Source: Pholis gunnellus (lineage: Eukaryota > Chordata > Actinopteri > Perciformes > Pholidae). Taken from it: a stretch of DNA of 64,000 nt. Positions 13,589-25,700 of the stretch are shown here, piece by piece. The DNA lies in the NCBI GenBank assembly GCA_910591455.2, contig OU342826.1:7639903-7703902 (forward strand), read 5' to 3'. Each line of letters starts with the position of its first letter. Position 1 is the first letter of the stretch. Position numbers and translations under genes: made by a program. The notes beneath the pieces were generated by a model. It worked only from the letters and a program-made list of their open reading frames with translations. It did no database searches and was not told the origin of the DNA.

Positions 13589-13717
13589 TTACACCTTCTC
13601 TGCTTCTTGGTAGGTCTTCACAGACTTCATTGGCAGCTCATCTGAAGTGTCCACCGCGTTGTCGTAGGCCTGAGAGTCCTCTTCCCCTTGCTGGTGCCTC
13701 GCAAAGTTCACAAAGAC
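13589..13717 (-). CDS. abca1: abca1 last coding exon with stop codon
   Basis: A 129-nt exon, acceptor GATATTCCAG, ending in TAA (13591-13589). It encodes VFVNFARHQQGEEDSQAYDN, then AVDTSDELPMKSVKTYQEAE and KV. The VFVNFA motif, required for ABCA1 function, is intact. The tail after it is acidic and little conserved. It stops after EAEKV, aligned to human QDEKV, so the terminal KESYV of human ABCA1 is absent. The stop sits in AAGGTGTAA, which also resembles a weak splice donor; a further short exon cannot be fully excluded. Confidence 0.9.
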   Translation of the reverse strand, partial: VFVNFARHQQGEEDSQAYDNAVDTSDELPMKSVKTYQEAEKV

Positions 13718-16700
13718 CTGGAATATCAACGAGGAGAAGAAGGTACTTAAAGGAAGATAAAGAATTTAGAATACACACAATGCTGAAGGGCCTGTGGACA
13801 TTTCTCCACCCATCTCATTTTATTTTGCTCTCCCCCACCCTCTGCCTGGAAAACAAACAGAAATAGCAGCACAGACAATGGGGCGCATGTGAATGAGTTG
13901 CCAGACAAGGGCTATGAAGCATCAAGTAAGTGTCTCGGCTCACACAGTGAATGTCAGTTTGACATCTTTGACCAGCTGAGAAAGAGAATAAAACAATCAT
14001 TCTTCTCTCTGTGATACCCATTTAATGTCAGAAGAAATCAATCCTATGGCGTTCATAAAAAGCTGTGTGTGTGTGTCATCGTGCCGTAAACACCGCTGTA
14101 GTCCAGGCTTTTTATTCTCTTAGCATTAACTGTCTGTTGTGATAAAGCTACACAAAGATTGTTACCCCGCCGGAATAAAGCAGCAAAAAGGGTCGTAAAA
14201 AAGTGATAAGAGCATTGCTTTTTCATTCAAAGATGTGAAAAGTGGCTGTGTTAATGTAAAAAGGATATGCAAATTAATAGATCTCAACGCAGGAAAACAA
14301 ATCATTCAGACAAATTCTAAATAAATACTTCTTCATAGCTACATAGCCAGTAAATTAAATGGGATAGAAAGTAAATACCTGTGAAAGAGAATAAATGAAC
14401 AGAAATAAACAATAGTGTCCTTTCAGGCTTTTGTTTTTGAGAGGCTCAGCCAATTAAGTCAGGGTAAGATCTATCCTGTCAGCCTTTGAAGCTTCTGTTT
14501 TTAATCAGCCAATTCATAGAATCGGTTCCCTTAAATTTTAATGTTAATGACAAAGAGAAAAAAGTCTAAACTTAGAAAATGCTGTTTTCTGAACAAAGGA
14601 AGAGGTTTGCCTATTACTCTGATGTATTGCCGTTGTCACTGCTGTGTAATATCTCATCTTTGGCAGCAAACAAGTGGACAAGAGGCATTTCCGTTGCTCT
14701 TGTAGGCTAAATGAATGACATTTTGAGAAACGTGTATTTGTTTAGATAAGATCCATCTCGCTCTCATGTCTGTGCATTAAGTATGGCCCTTGAGCCCTGA
14801 CACAATTAACTTAGCTTAGCTCTAAAACTAACAATAAAACGCATATCTATGTACTGAATAAAGGTACTGTAGGCAGATGTTTTATTATAATGTAATTTGT
14901 AAAGTACATCTTGGGTGCATGGCAGTAATAAGGTTTACTATTTAGGATTGACCTTCAGACATGAAGTCCTGCTCACAGCCTTCACTTTATGCTTCTAGTA
15001 TTGTTACAGCTGAAAAGTTGAAGTTGAAGTAAGTTTCTCTTTTTTTTCATTTGATTCCATCCAGGATAAGTTTACAGAGCACACATGGTTGTTTCCTGGA
15101 AAACACTCCAAAGTCACTCTTGGAAGCAACCCAGTGCAGACAAAGCCAAACAGACAGCTGAAACATCCATTATCTGTAACCACTTATCCTATTCATGGTC
15201 GGGACGGGACGGGACGGGACGGGGGCAGAGCCACATCCCAGCTAACATAGGGCAAAGGCAGGGCACAGGGCTGACACATAGAGACAGACAACCATTCACG
15301 CTCCCATTCACACCTACCGGCAATTCAGAGTAAACTCCACACAGAAGAGCTGGCCAACGGGTTCGAACCCCCCCAGCTGTAGCATGTTGGGAGTTAAATG
15401 CCTTGCTCAAGGGATGCTTGCTGGTAGTAACGAGCGGTGGCAAATTCTGCTCTCTCACTATTCCGACCCAGTTTTTACAAAGGGGACAGATTGTTTAAAC
15501 TAGGGATTTCATGGAAATCCACTTTGGTGCTTCCATTCAGAATCCGTAATGCACAGATTATGGTCCTTTTGCCACTTCATGTACTGTACTTCCAAAGCTT
15601 TAGCGAAATACAGACAATTACAAATGCCGTTTGTTCCGCTGAATTGGAATGTGGTACCTACATATGTAAAGCTTCTTGACCTCAAAGCTCGTGGAGCTGC
15701 TGGCCAGTTGGTTGCATTAAAAGTAAAACAGCAGACTACCTTGTAATGGGGGAACAAGCTATGCCTGCAAAACGCCTGAGGCTAAAGTATGCCTCTGTGT
15801 GCGTGATGTCGGAGCATCGGCAGTATGTATCAAGGTCACAGTTGTCAAGGCATCTTATCAGGGGAGAATGAGTTAGAGGATAAGAATGACAGTAGCAACA
15901 AACACAGCCTCCACCCGTCTCTCTCTCTTGGCCTCTGACCCTGCCACTGGCTGATATTGGCTTGATGTGCTGAGGCATGCAAAGCATTTCACATTCATAG
16001 TCAAGGCTGTATAGTTTTGCAAATATAATTCCGAAGTACTGTTTGTATTTAAGCTTCTGTAAGAATCCTAATAGGGTTGAAAAAAGTGCTTTAAAAAAGT
16101 GCAATAATTAATTCATTCCTTGCCTTGTGTTGCGACTTTCCTCATAATGTCCACTTTCTGTATTTAGCCAACCACTCATGACCTGAACGTCATGCACCAG
16201 TGCTGTTGAGTGGCATTTTCTTAATAACAGACGGATGCAGGCATTAATTACATTGCAGAGGGAACATTTGGTTGCTTATTTGATGCCTGTTGAGGCAGAA
16301 CAGAGGAGGGAAAGGACGCAAATCACCCAATAAACCTCTCCTGTATATCAAAGGAGCTCTTGCAGAGTGAAATATGGCTATTCCTACATACATCATACAG
16401 GGTATAAGTGTTTCTTACGAGGTCAGGTTGCTTTAAAGTCGTATTATCATATAGTGTGTAAAGAAATATACTATCGAGGTTAAATAAAAATTGAGCTCCA
16501 TATAAGAATACAGAGAAGAGTGATACCATATAAAACGTAACTAAAAGGTCATCTGCTTCAGTGGTACAGTGGTGGCAAGGTTGAATGTGGACCATTGTCC
16601 ACGCATGAAGCAGTAAATACTCCACAGTCCTACCACACAATCTGCTCCTAAAAGACAGTTTACAAAGTCACATTTTCCGTTTAAATGCTCCATCTGCGCT

Positions 16701-19700
16701 GCACTGTCTTGGCCATCAGCGTTAATGCCCGAGCTGCAGGCTGTGTGGATCAATATTAATTGTAGTGCAAGTCTTGTGTTTTACTATAGGTCAAGGCTCC
16801 TCTCTATAAATCACCAGCTGAAAGGTGACAGTCTGGGTCTCCACAGGTGCTCCAGTCCTCCCCTATGTGTTTTAATAACGTGACCTCCTGGTCAAAGTAT
16901 GATTTATTGACTACCTCTTATCTGGTAAATATTGACCAGTGCAGTATGTGGGGCGAGTTGACGAAAAAGTTAAAAGAAAAAATTGCACAAGGTTGAAGTA
17001 AAACGCAGAGTCCTGTTAAAAATCCTTACAAAGAAACCGACCTGACTGCAAACCGGGATAAGTTAAAGCATTTAGCTTATCCAATAAATCCCTTCTTCAT
17101 TTCTTAGTGGTGGGCAAATTACCCCCTGAAGGGCATATTCTACTTTAATAATGCTACAAAAGACGGTTTTATATTGAATTTGGGGTTCTCCGCAAGGAGA
17201 TCAAGTTGATAATGAAATGCTTAACATTCCTGGAATTCTTCATATCACATAATTTGATTGAACTACAACAGTGCCACAGCGCAAATAATTGCACGGATGA
17301 ATTTTGTTTTTAAATCAGAGGAGAGCCTCCCCCCTCCCCCATGGTGGAGTGGACCAAGAACTGTCTGGACCCCTCAGAGGTCATCTCCCACCTGGTCTTC
17401 TGCTGCTGAGCTAATGGCGGGCTTGCAAGACCAGACACACTTGCCTCTGAGTGGCTGATTGCATCAGGTCCCTGGGGCCATTTGGAAAACACAAGGTGAA
17501 GCCAGCCCGTAACCTGCCAGGGTTCAGTTTATCTCACCAATCAGGGGGTCTAGATAGTGCACTTGGACTGAAATTTAAAAAAAAACAGGAACTGGCTGCG
17601 GGAGCTTTTTATATTTAAAAAAAGAAAAAAAGAGACCTCAGTCCAGATTCTTGATCAATACTGGGACCTGGCGGCTGAACTAGCTTGGCTACACAAACTC
17701 AGTGTAGTCCTCATTGGTCAGTCTGACAGCCTGAATGGGAGAGGACAAAGCGTGGGCAATGATAGATTTTAAATCTTATCCTGAACTGAGCAGACTTGCA
17801 TTAACTGAGAGCACTTAAAATGCTGCAGGCAGTGACACTTGCCCTAATGATGTGTTAAACTGAGCTGGCACTCCACAGAATTACAGTGGTACAATGAACT
17901 TGGCCACGGAGACTCCACAGTCTAAATTTTGCCCATGTCAGAAGTGAAATTTGTAGTCTAATTGAGCATCCCCTGCTACTGAACAAGCTGAAATCAGCAA
18001 AAGACGATGTTCTTCTATCAAGAATAATACATTACAGTACATTTGGGGAAAGGAAAATGTGTCTCCAACTCTTTGCTGTGAACAAACCTTTGGAAATAAT
18101 CAAGAGCATGGGTCGTTTGTTGCTCCTTTTGTTCTGTTCAGAGCCTGCCAGGTCCCCAATGCATAGCCACAACTGTGCAAAGCATGTGTACAAGACACAA
18201 AAGCATGGACTCCGTGTGGGCAAAGCCTTATTAACATGTTTCGTAAATAATATATTGCTGCAGTTTCTGATGAAGATGGTCGATGAATAAATGTATCGCC
18301 GGCTTTGTATAGTACAAACAATGGAATGATACGGATTGATATGGATTACTGATCAAAGGAACAGTATATCTCCTCCAGAAATGACATAGGTGAATTTGAT
18401 GCAGAGCGAATGGAGACCTGGGGCATATTACCATCTTCATGCAATTTCTCCATAATAAGCACACATGTATCTCATCTCAGCCTGTATATTTATATGCTGT
18501 CTATCATCCTTTCACTTACATCGGTCAGTTGAGGAGAAATGTTGAGGTAGTATATGGGTAGACTCCACATATCTAACTTAAAGTTGAGCCATTATCACTT
18601 TCTTTTGTTGGGGGGGGGTCCTTACCTGATCGAGCGTGGTCTGGGACACAGAGTAGTCCTCCACACCCAGCCTCTGCTGATGGCTGGTGAACTGGCTGAA
18701 GATGTTGGCCAAAGCTCCCTGTGTGTACGGGAAATGATACTGCAGCGTGTTGTGATGCTTCTCCTTCAGGACGCTGCCCGGGAAGGACTGCTGGACGAAG
18801 TCCTCTACCGGCTTCAATGCAGGAGGAGAGCCACCAACCCTCACAATCACAGTGTAGCCATCACCAAATCTAGAACAAGAAGCCACAGTTAGCCCGTATG
18901 CATCACTCGGGGCATTTAGGCTGTGCTTATGCAGACTGCACATGGCAGTCATTTTGGCAAGGGTGTGAGTTTTTTTATTCTAATTTTGGAAGTTCAACCT
19001 ATTATAAATACATAATAAACAGTGTACACAAAATACAGACACTCAGAAACTGCCATTCAAAGGGACAAAATTCAGAAAATTAATATATATTTGGTAGTGC
19101 TGTTGCTAATGGTTGACATAACCCAGATTGTGAAAAATGAATTCCTCCTTGAATTGAGTATACAATATTTTAAAGTATTTTTTTAACAAAAGCATGTCCT
19201 TTAAGGACACAAGAGCAAGACATCAGGTTAAGCTTTCTGTAACTGCGAACATACATGCCATGCCAGTGGCAAATTGCTCTCGGCTGGTCACCTAAATAAT
19301 GAACTTTTCTTCTCTTCTGTGATCACGGCATGGTGATGAATAATAAGGAGGTGCACTGAAAGGAAGAGACGAGACGGGACGGGAAGCAAAAAAAGATGAC
19401 AAAATATAATTGCTCTCGTATCCTCTGGCTGTGGTGAGTTGGAGGAGCAGGTGAGCCACCAGCGCCTCAAAGCAAAAGCAGCTAGACTTCAACGGTACGT
19501 CGACGCTGCCAGGACATGGATCATTATTTCAACTTTTTCTAAGTAATAAAAGGTTTCAACACAATCGTCTGAACCAAATGTCAAAGAAAGCATCAATTTG
19601 AGTCAAGCAAATCAGCCAAAAGAGACAGAAATTGCTTTTAAGAGTGTTCATCAGTGAAGACGCCTTTGCATGATTGAAAGAACTGAATCGAAAACATCTT

Positions 19701-22700
19701 TTTTTTTGGTCAGTTAATTTAATAATGAATTAGGCACGGTAGCCACTTAGCTTTATCTGACAACCAAAAGATGACTTGAGATCACTACACAGACAGATCT
19801 TGTTCTGGAGAATCCAGTCCCGCGAGCAAGGTAACTACATCCATAATGTAAGTTTGATAGCCGAAAAGATTGCATCCCAAAGAAGATTACGAATCCTCCG
19901 TTTTGTGCCTCTTGGCGTTGTGGAGGGCCGACAATCTATGAAAAACGCTGAAAAAAAGAAAAAGCTAACCGTCTCAGGAATCTTTAACAAAAACTCCGAC
20001 ATCATTGGTAGTATATGAGAAGTAATGCGGAGAGGATATAAAGGCTCGAACAGCCGCCGGTTTGAAAATGTGTCAACATGCTCTACTGGTAGAGCTTTAC
20101 AACATGGACAATATTCACGGACATAAAATATTGTCGCAGACGAAAATATGCCACAGCTAAGCTCTAAAGCTAATTAGCATTCTGCATCTTCCCAGTTGTA
20201 TGCAACGTCTGGTGAGTTCCAAATAAGACTCTGTGCCTTGTTATTCTGTCGTTAGGACTCTTATGACCCATTGTTTTCTGCCTAATTAATTCCCTAATGT
20301 TGGATTTGCTCATGGAAATGTCCATTGTGGGCTAGTACAGAGCAACAAGCAACGAGTCAGAGGCTCCCTTAGTGGCAATTAGAGATATGGTTACTAAACT
20401 GCAGGCCTACACAATCCCTAAGGGAGTGAAGAGTGGAAGTGAGGCTCTGCGCTGGTACTGAGAAGAACAATGAATGGCCCCCATGGGTGGCAGAGTCCCT
20501 TTAGTTAAACATGACTGCTTGAAGTTGAAGAGGCACAGAGCGAGAATAGTGTAACTTTGCATAAATTGTATATGAGAATGCTTATCTAATATTCATTTTC
20601 ATTAAGAATGCGCGAGTGTCTTTTTAATGCTACTTTTAGAATCACGCCGAGGCACATTGACTGGCAGGTCTGAACGCTGCTCAGCTGGAACTTCCTCAGT
20701 GACCTGTGCCTCCTGCCATAGGACTTCTTCCCATTTCCTGATGCAGCTCACCACATGGCCTGCTATCCACAACCACGTCGGCACCCAGCCTACTATAGAG
20801 GGATGTTCTGAGAATTGTGCTGGCACTCTGATCTCTGAAGGGGCGGCACACCACGGGTGATCAAAAGCATCCCCATGAACCTCGGAGACATAATTATTTA
20901 GCACGCATCATGTGGATACAACTATGGGTGCCCTGCATGCATCAGCATGTTAGCACTTCATTAAGCAGCTGCCCTTTAGACCAGGGGTGGCCAACCCGCG
21001 GCTCGCGAGCCGCATGCGGCTCTTTGCCCGGTTTCATGCGGCTCTTACGTTCATATCGAAGTTTGTATTTGTGTTTTTTTTAATGTTCGTGTTCGCTTCG
21101 CTTGAGTTAAATACGGTATTTTCGTCAAACGCGCATGTGCGGCCACAGATTACGTTCCTCGTCGACCCATTTAACGCCGAGACGGACTGTTTGAAAGCCC
21201 CGCTTTAAGTAAAAATGTAAAAGTCGGACAATTTACAAATATCCGTTGTATCGCGCAAGGCGGAGCTCCTCCCCGATCCGCACGCGCCGCGCACACCTCC
21301 ACCAGCGTATGTGACAGCAGCAGCAGCAGCCACCCTCCCCGCCGACGAAGAAGGAGCAGCAGCACCCCCAGCACATGATTCATATTTGCCAATACAATTA
21401 GGCATAAAGGGACTATAATGATTAGGAATATTACACAGTAGGACTTGTTAATGTAATATGCTCATTTGCCATTTATAGTGGGGGAAAAATGGTCCAAAAG
21501 ACTGTAATTTAGAATTGTTCTTTGAACAAATCTCCTATTAACATTTTGTACATTTTGAGCCCAAATTGGCTTTGTAAGGTACAGAGTAGTCCTGTGTAAC
21601 ATTGAGAGTCCTGTAAGTGGAAAAAGTCAAATCGTTTTTCAAATCTTTGTGCACTTTATGCTAAATGAAAATCTTGGACCATCTTACATACGCTGATAGA
21701 GCTGTGGACATGAAACACAGGCATTAGCGTCTTGCTATCACAGTATTTCATTCATAATAAAAACCACTGCAAAGTCTGTGCTTTTCACCATTCAATCACC
21801 AGCAACGGGTAAATGGGACAGTATTGTGAATAACTGGGGTAGAAAAAAAAAATATCATAATAATGCATGGCTGCTTCCACTATGTCAACTATTATCACCG
21901 TGGCTGGACTGTCACAAAAAGAAAGTATGTCACAACTTGCTTGTCGGCTTTGATTTGCACACACAGCACCATGTTCCACGAGGTAAACGTTTATCCAGGA
22001 CAGCAGCCACATCATCCTTGATGATTTTTATAAGACTCCACAGTCTGTAATCAGACACCACCACCAACACATCCAAGCCACCCTCACACATCAAGCTTAA
22101 TTCATCATCCAATCAAGACTATGACCATAATCCTCTTGTGTTTATTATAGCTGCCGGCTCAGGAAATGTGCTTTTGTCCGAGGACTGCCGAGCTCAGCCA
22201 AGATGCAAAAACAGTTTTGCAAAAATCCAATAAGGCCAGGATGCATTGTGGCTAAAGGGTTGGCGATATGGTTAGGGCTGTACGTGAGTAATGAAATGCT
22301 GCTCCTCAGTGAAAGTAAAAGAGCTGATCAATTAGCTTTCCCTCATTCTTTCTTCACGCCTACCTTATTTTTATGCCTACCTTTCTTCTCCGTCTGCAGC
22401 TACATGGGGGCTTCAGGCAGCACTTTGGAGAAAATATCTTTCTTTTGTATTCATCATTTTTACTCTGCCTCCGTATTCAAAACAAAACAAGATCTTTCAT
22501 CTTTGATACGCTGCCTGTCTTTGCTCTCCTCGAATAAACTCTGCCCGCGTAAGGAAAGTTAGGCGGAGATATCTTTGAACAATAGTGCAGCAAGCTAGAA
22601 ACAATTAATTAGCTTTTAGCTGGCGACTGGTGATTTGAAAGCTAAAAGCAAGATATTTGCAATTTGGGGTTGAATATAGCAAAGAGGAAATAATGAATGG

Positions 22701-25700
22701 ATTATGTCCTTGCTGCACCACATTGTCACAACTAATCCCTCCATATTGTTTTACATTAGGTAAATGATACAGCAACTCAACACAGCATGGCAGAGACGCT
22801 GTAATAGCTGCGCTGCAGTTCTCTCCTTCATTTTCATTATTCTGCCTCAACCCTCTCCTCCACCCTGGTCTTCTGGAAAGTCGTTCTTCCATGTAATTTA
22901 AAACAAACAACAGCCAGACACAGATAAGGGCATGACAGGCAGAAAATAATTCTGCTGCCTTCCTTCATCTAGCGGAGTCGAGAAAGGTCACCCTCGCCAC
23001 TGCCAAACCTTGTATTTGTGTCCGCAGGGTGCAGGGCGGAAGTGGGGCAAGAGGTCACAGCGGGGCTTGGGTGTTCTGGCGCTTTGATCAGGCAGGAAGT
23101 CATCCAAAAAGACTCCCTTAGTTCCTGGAGGGGGAGCTAACAGAGCTGCAGGCAGAGGCTCCGCAGGACGTATGCGGAGAGTTGGGTGGATGAGTTATCT
23201 TTGTCCAATCAGAGAATTGTGATTATAGCGTTGATTCATCTAAAATGAATGTGCTTGCTAACCGGCAGCCTGTGACAATGTAACAAGTTGGAGTTTTCAG
23301 TGTAAGTTATCATGATGGCTGGAGTGAAGTGACTTAGAATGTAACTTCATTCATTCGTTGACTTTGACCTTGGATAGTAGTTTTGCAAAAGTAGTCGTAG
23401 TGGTGGTTAGATGCAGTTGACAGCTTCAGATAAAAGGTAGATTGGACCTTGAGTGAAGATTACTGTGTTCAAATAAAACTGTTATAGCTGTCCTTGCTGG
23501 TAGTTTTCAGAAGTAGTCTGCTTTTATCTTCAAGACCAATTTATGTATTTGAATATTGTGTTTTAAAATAAATTTCACCCATGTAGCACGCTTGCTTACC
23601 TCACCAGGTATCAAGGATATTATATATATATATATATATATAGACAGCTCTCAGATATGTACAGTACATATACAGTATACAGTGCACCATCTGTGTATGT
23701 CAATGTTCTAGCAGTCTTAATTACACCTACTTTGCTGATGCATCATAAACCATAAAGAGAATTATTTTGTCATCCATCTCCGCCGGTGACACACACTTAA
23801 AAGCCATAAACTATTTAGTTAATGGAAAACCTGCAGAGCTAATGCAGAGTGAGTGGGAAGGAGTTTATTAGACTTCTCAACGTCAACTTCAGGGGATGGA
23901 TCCAAACTTTTAGACACCACTCTTGTAAAAACTCTCCAGTGCCCACAACCACATTACCTTAATGCACTTAAGGCACTTTTACCCTCCACTTTTATATCAT
24001 GACGTGCTTTAAGGAAGGAGAAAATAAGACTCCAAGCTGTGGTGCGTGCTTACTCCAGGTACTTTATGAAGAGGGGATATGAATGATATCAATCAGGCAA
24101 AAATCCGGCATCGGCTAGCGGGTGTCTTTCTAACTGACAAGATTATAGGGGATCTTTGGAGCTGCTTTTATTGGTTCCTCCACTTCATTTGGGTTTACTT
24201 AACACCTGGGAGCTTTCATACCAGCACACTGCTGTACTAAAGCACTATTTACAGCCTCTCACACATTTCTTTTACTTATTTATTTCCCCCCTTCTCTGTC
24301 AGCCTTTCATACATTCCTAGAAGTGTGATTGAGTTGAGGGATGGAGGAGGATGTTTTTAATAGCCATGGAGGACGACAATGAAGGGGCTTTTTTTTAAAT
24401 GGCCGCCCTGATGTTCAGAATTCCCCGCCCAAACCAATTCTTCAGCCCCTCTCACATGCTGACCACCTCTTCAGCAGTTTAAATGGACTATTTGGGCTCA
24501 TTTGGGGCGTGATTGATATGCAGAGGCGGTGTTGTTAAAGTAGCAGAAGGGCATCTCAGTGATAAAGACAGGGTCACCACTGAACTAAAGGGGGCAGCAC
24601 TAACAAGCACTTGGATGGCTGGGTTGGAAGCCTTGCCACCTGAGAATAGCAGAGGGAGGGATAAATAAGGGTAATATGGTGAGAGGTTTTTGAAGGAGAG
24701 GAGGCGATTGGGGGGAGTGAGGGCTGCGAATGTGGGAGAGTGAGCAATAGGGGGTCAAAATGTGAGAGCTTCCCCCGCGGTGAGATTCTGCACTCCTTTC
24801 AGGGGCCTGTGATGAAAAGATGGAGACGTTGGGGGCAGTGGGAAGAAGCGGCACCCCCCAGCCTCGCAGGTCAACCGCTCACACTGTGCGATGACGGCGC
24901 ACACCACCTGACTCCATCGGCGCGCTTCCCCGCCGTACTTCAACCCCCCTGCTGTCGGAGAGAACTCTTCTCATCTGCAAGCTGGCGACGGCTTGTGCAT
25001 TTGTGAGAAGCAGCCCTCACATCTCACGCCATGGAGTCAGATGTGAGGGCAAACACAAAATGTTCAGTGTTTTGCAGAGCTGGATTGATGAGGCTCACAA
25101 CGACTTAAACGATGGTGGATCACATGCTAAACCAGCTGTGCGTGTGTGTGTGTGTGTGTGTGTGTTTGCGTGTGTGTGATGGAGGGGCAACATGGCAGCA
25201 CAAACATGTGGCGGGATAGTGACGAGAAAAGAAAACAAACGGAAGACGGCCCTTAATTGCCTTTTCAGTCATTAACAGGGTCCCACACCTCATGAAACAT
25301 TAATTACACCAAGCGCTGAGGAGATAGGGACGCTTAATTAGAAATTATTCACTGCGTGGCAAGAACTGAGCGATAGCATTTCAGCAGCATGCAAATTGTC
25401 CGTGTGAGATCTAAAATAAGCACGGCACAAATCGGTGTCGACGTCATGCTTATCTGGCTTCCTCTCACTGTCTTATGAAGTGCGATTCCCTTTTACCCGA
25501 TAGCATGTTAAGTGAAGTAGAACATGCATTAACCCTATCTCCTCCCTTGTTCGCCGCTTCTTCCCTCCCCCCCCCCCCCCCCCCTCGCTCCAATGGCTCT
25601 TACCTATCCTATACCTCCCGCATGGTTCGTAAATTATTTACACCACCCTGCTCTTCCCCCTACAGACAGAATGTAATTGACACAGCGGATCTGTCAATTA

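Larger units (their letters stand above)
13718..18625 (-). other. abca1 intron before the last coding exon
   Basis: A 4.9-kb GT-AG intron (donor GTAAGG at 18625, acceptor CAG at 13718). It contains a decayed copy of the TTAGCTTAGC repeat (14721-14830) and the composite repeat with a GGGAC tandem (15163-15440). The rest shows nothing recognisable. Confidence 0.85.

Noticed and set aside
12997..13866. Plus-strand ORFs of 101 and 183 codons (12997-13302 and 13315-13866)
   Set aside because: The first lies in a dispersed repeat. The second is partly the antisense of the last abca1 exon. Neither shows a domain or splice support.
20089..20110. tRNA-like text 'CTCTACTGGTAGAGCTTTAC'
   Set aside because: It is too short. 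No cloverleaf or B-box could be built around it.
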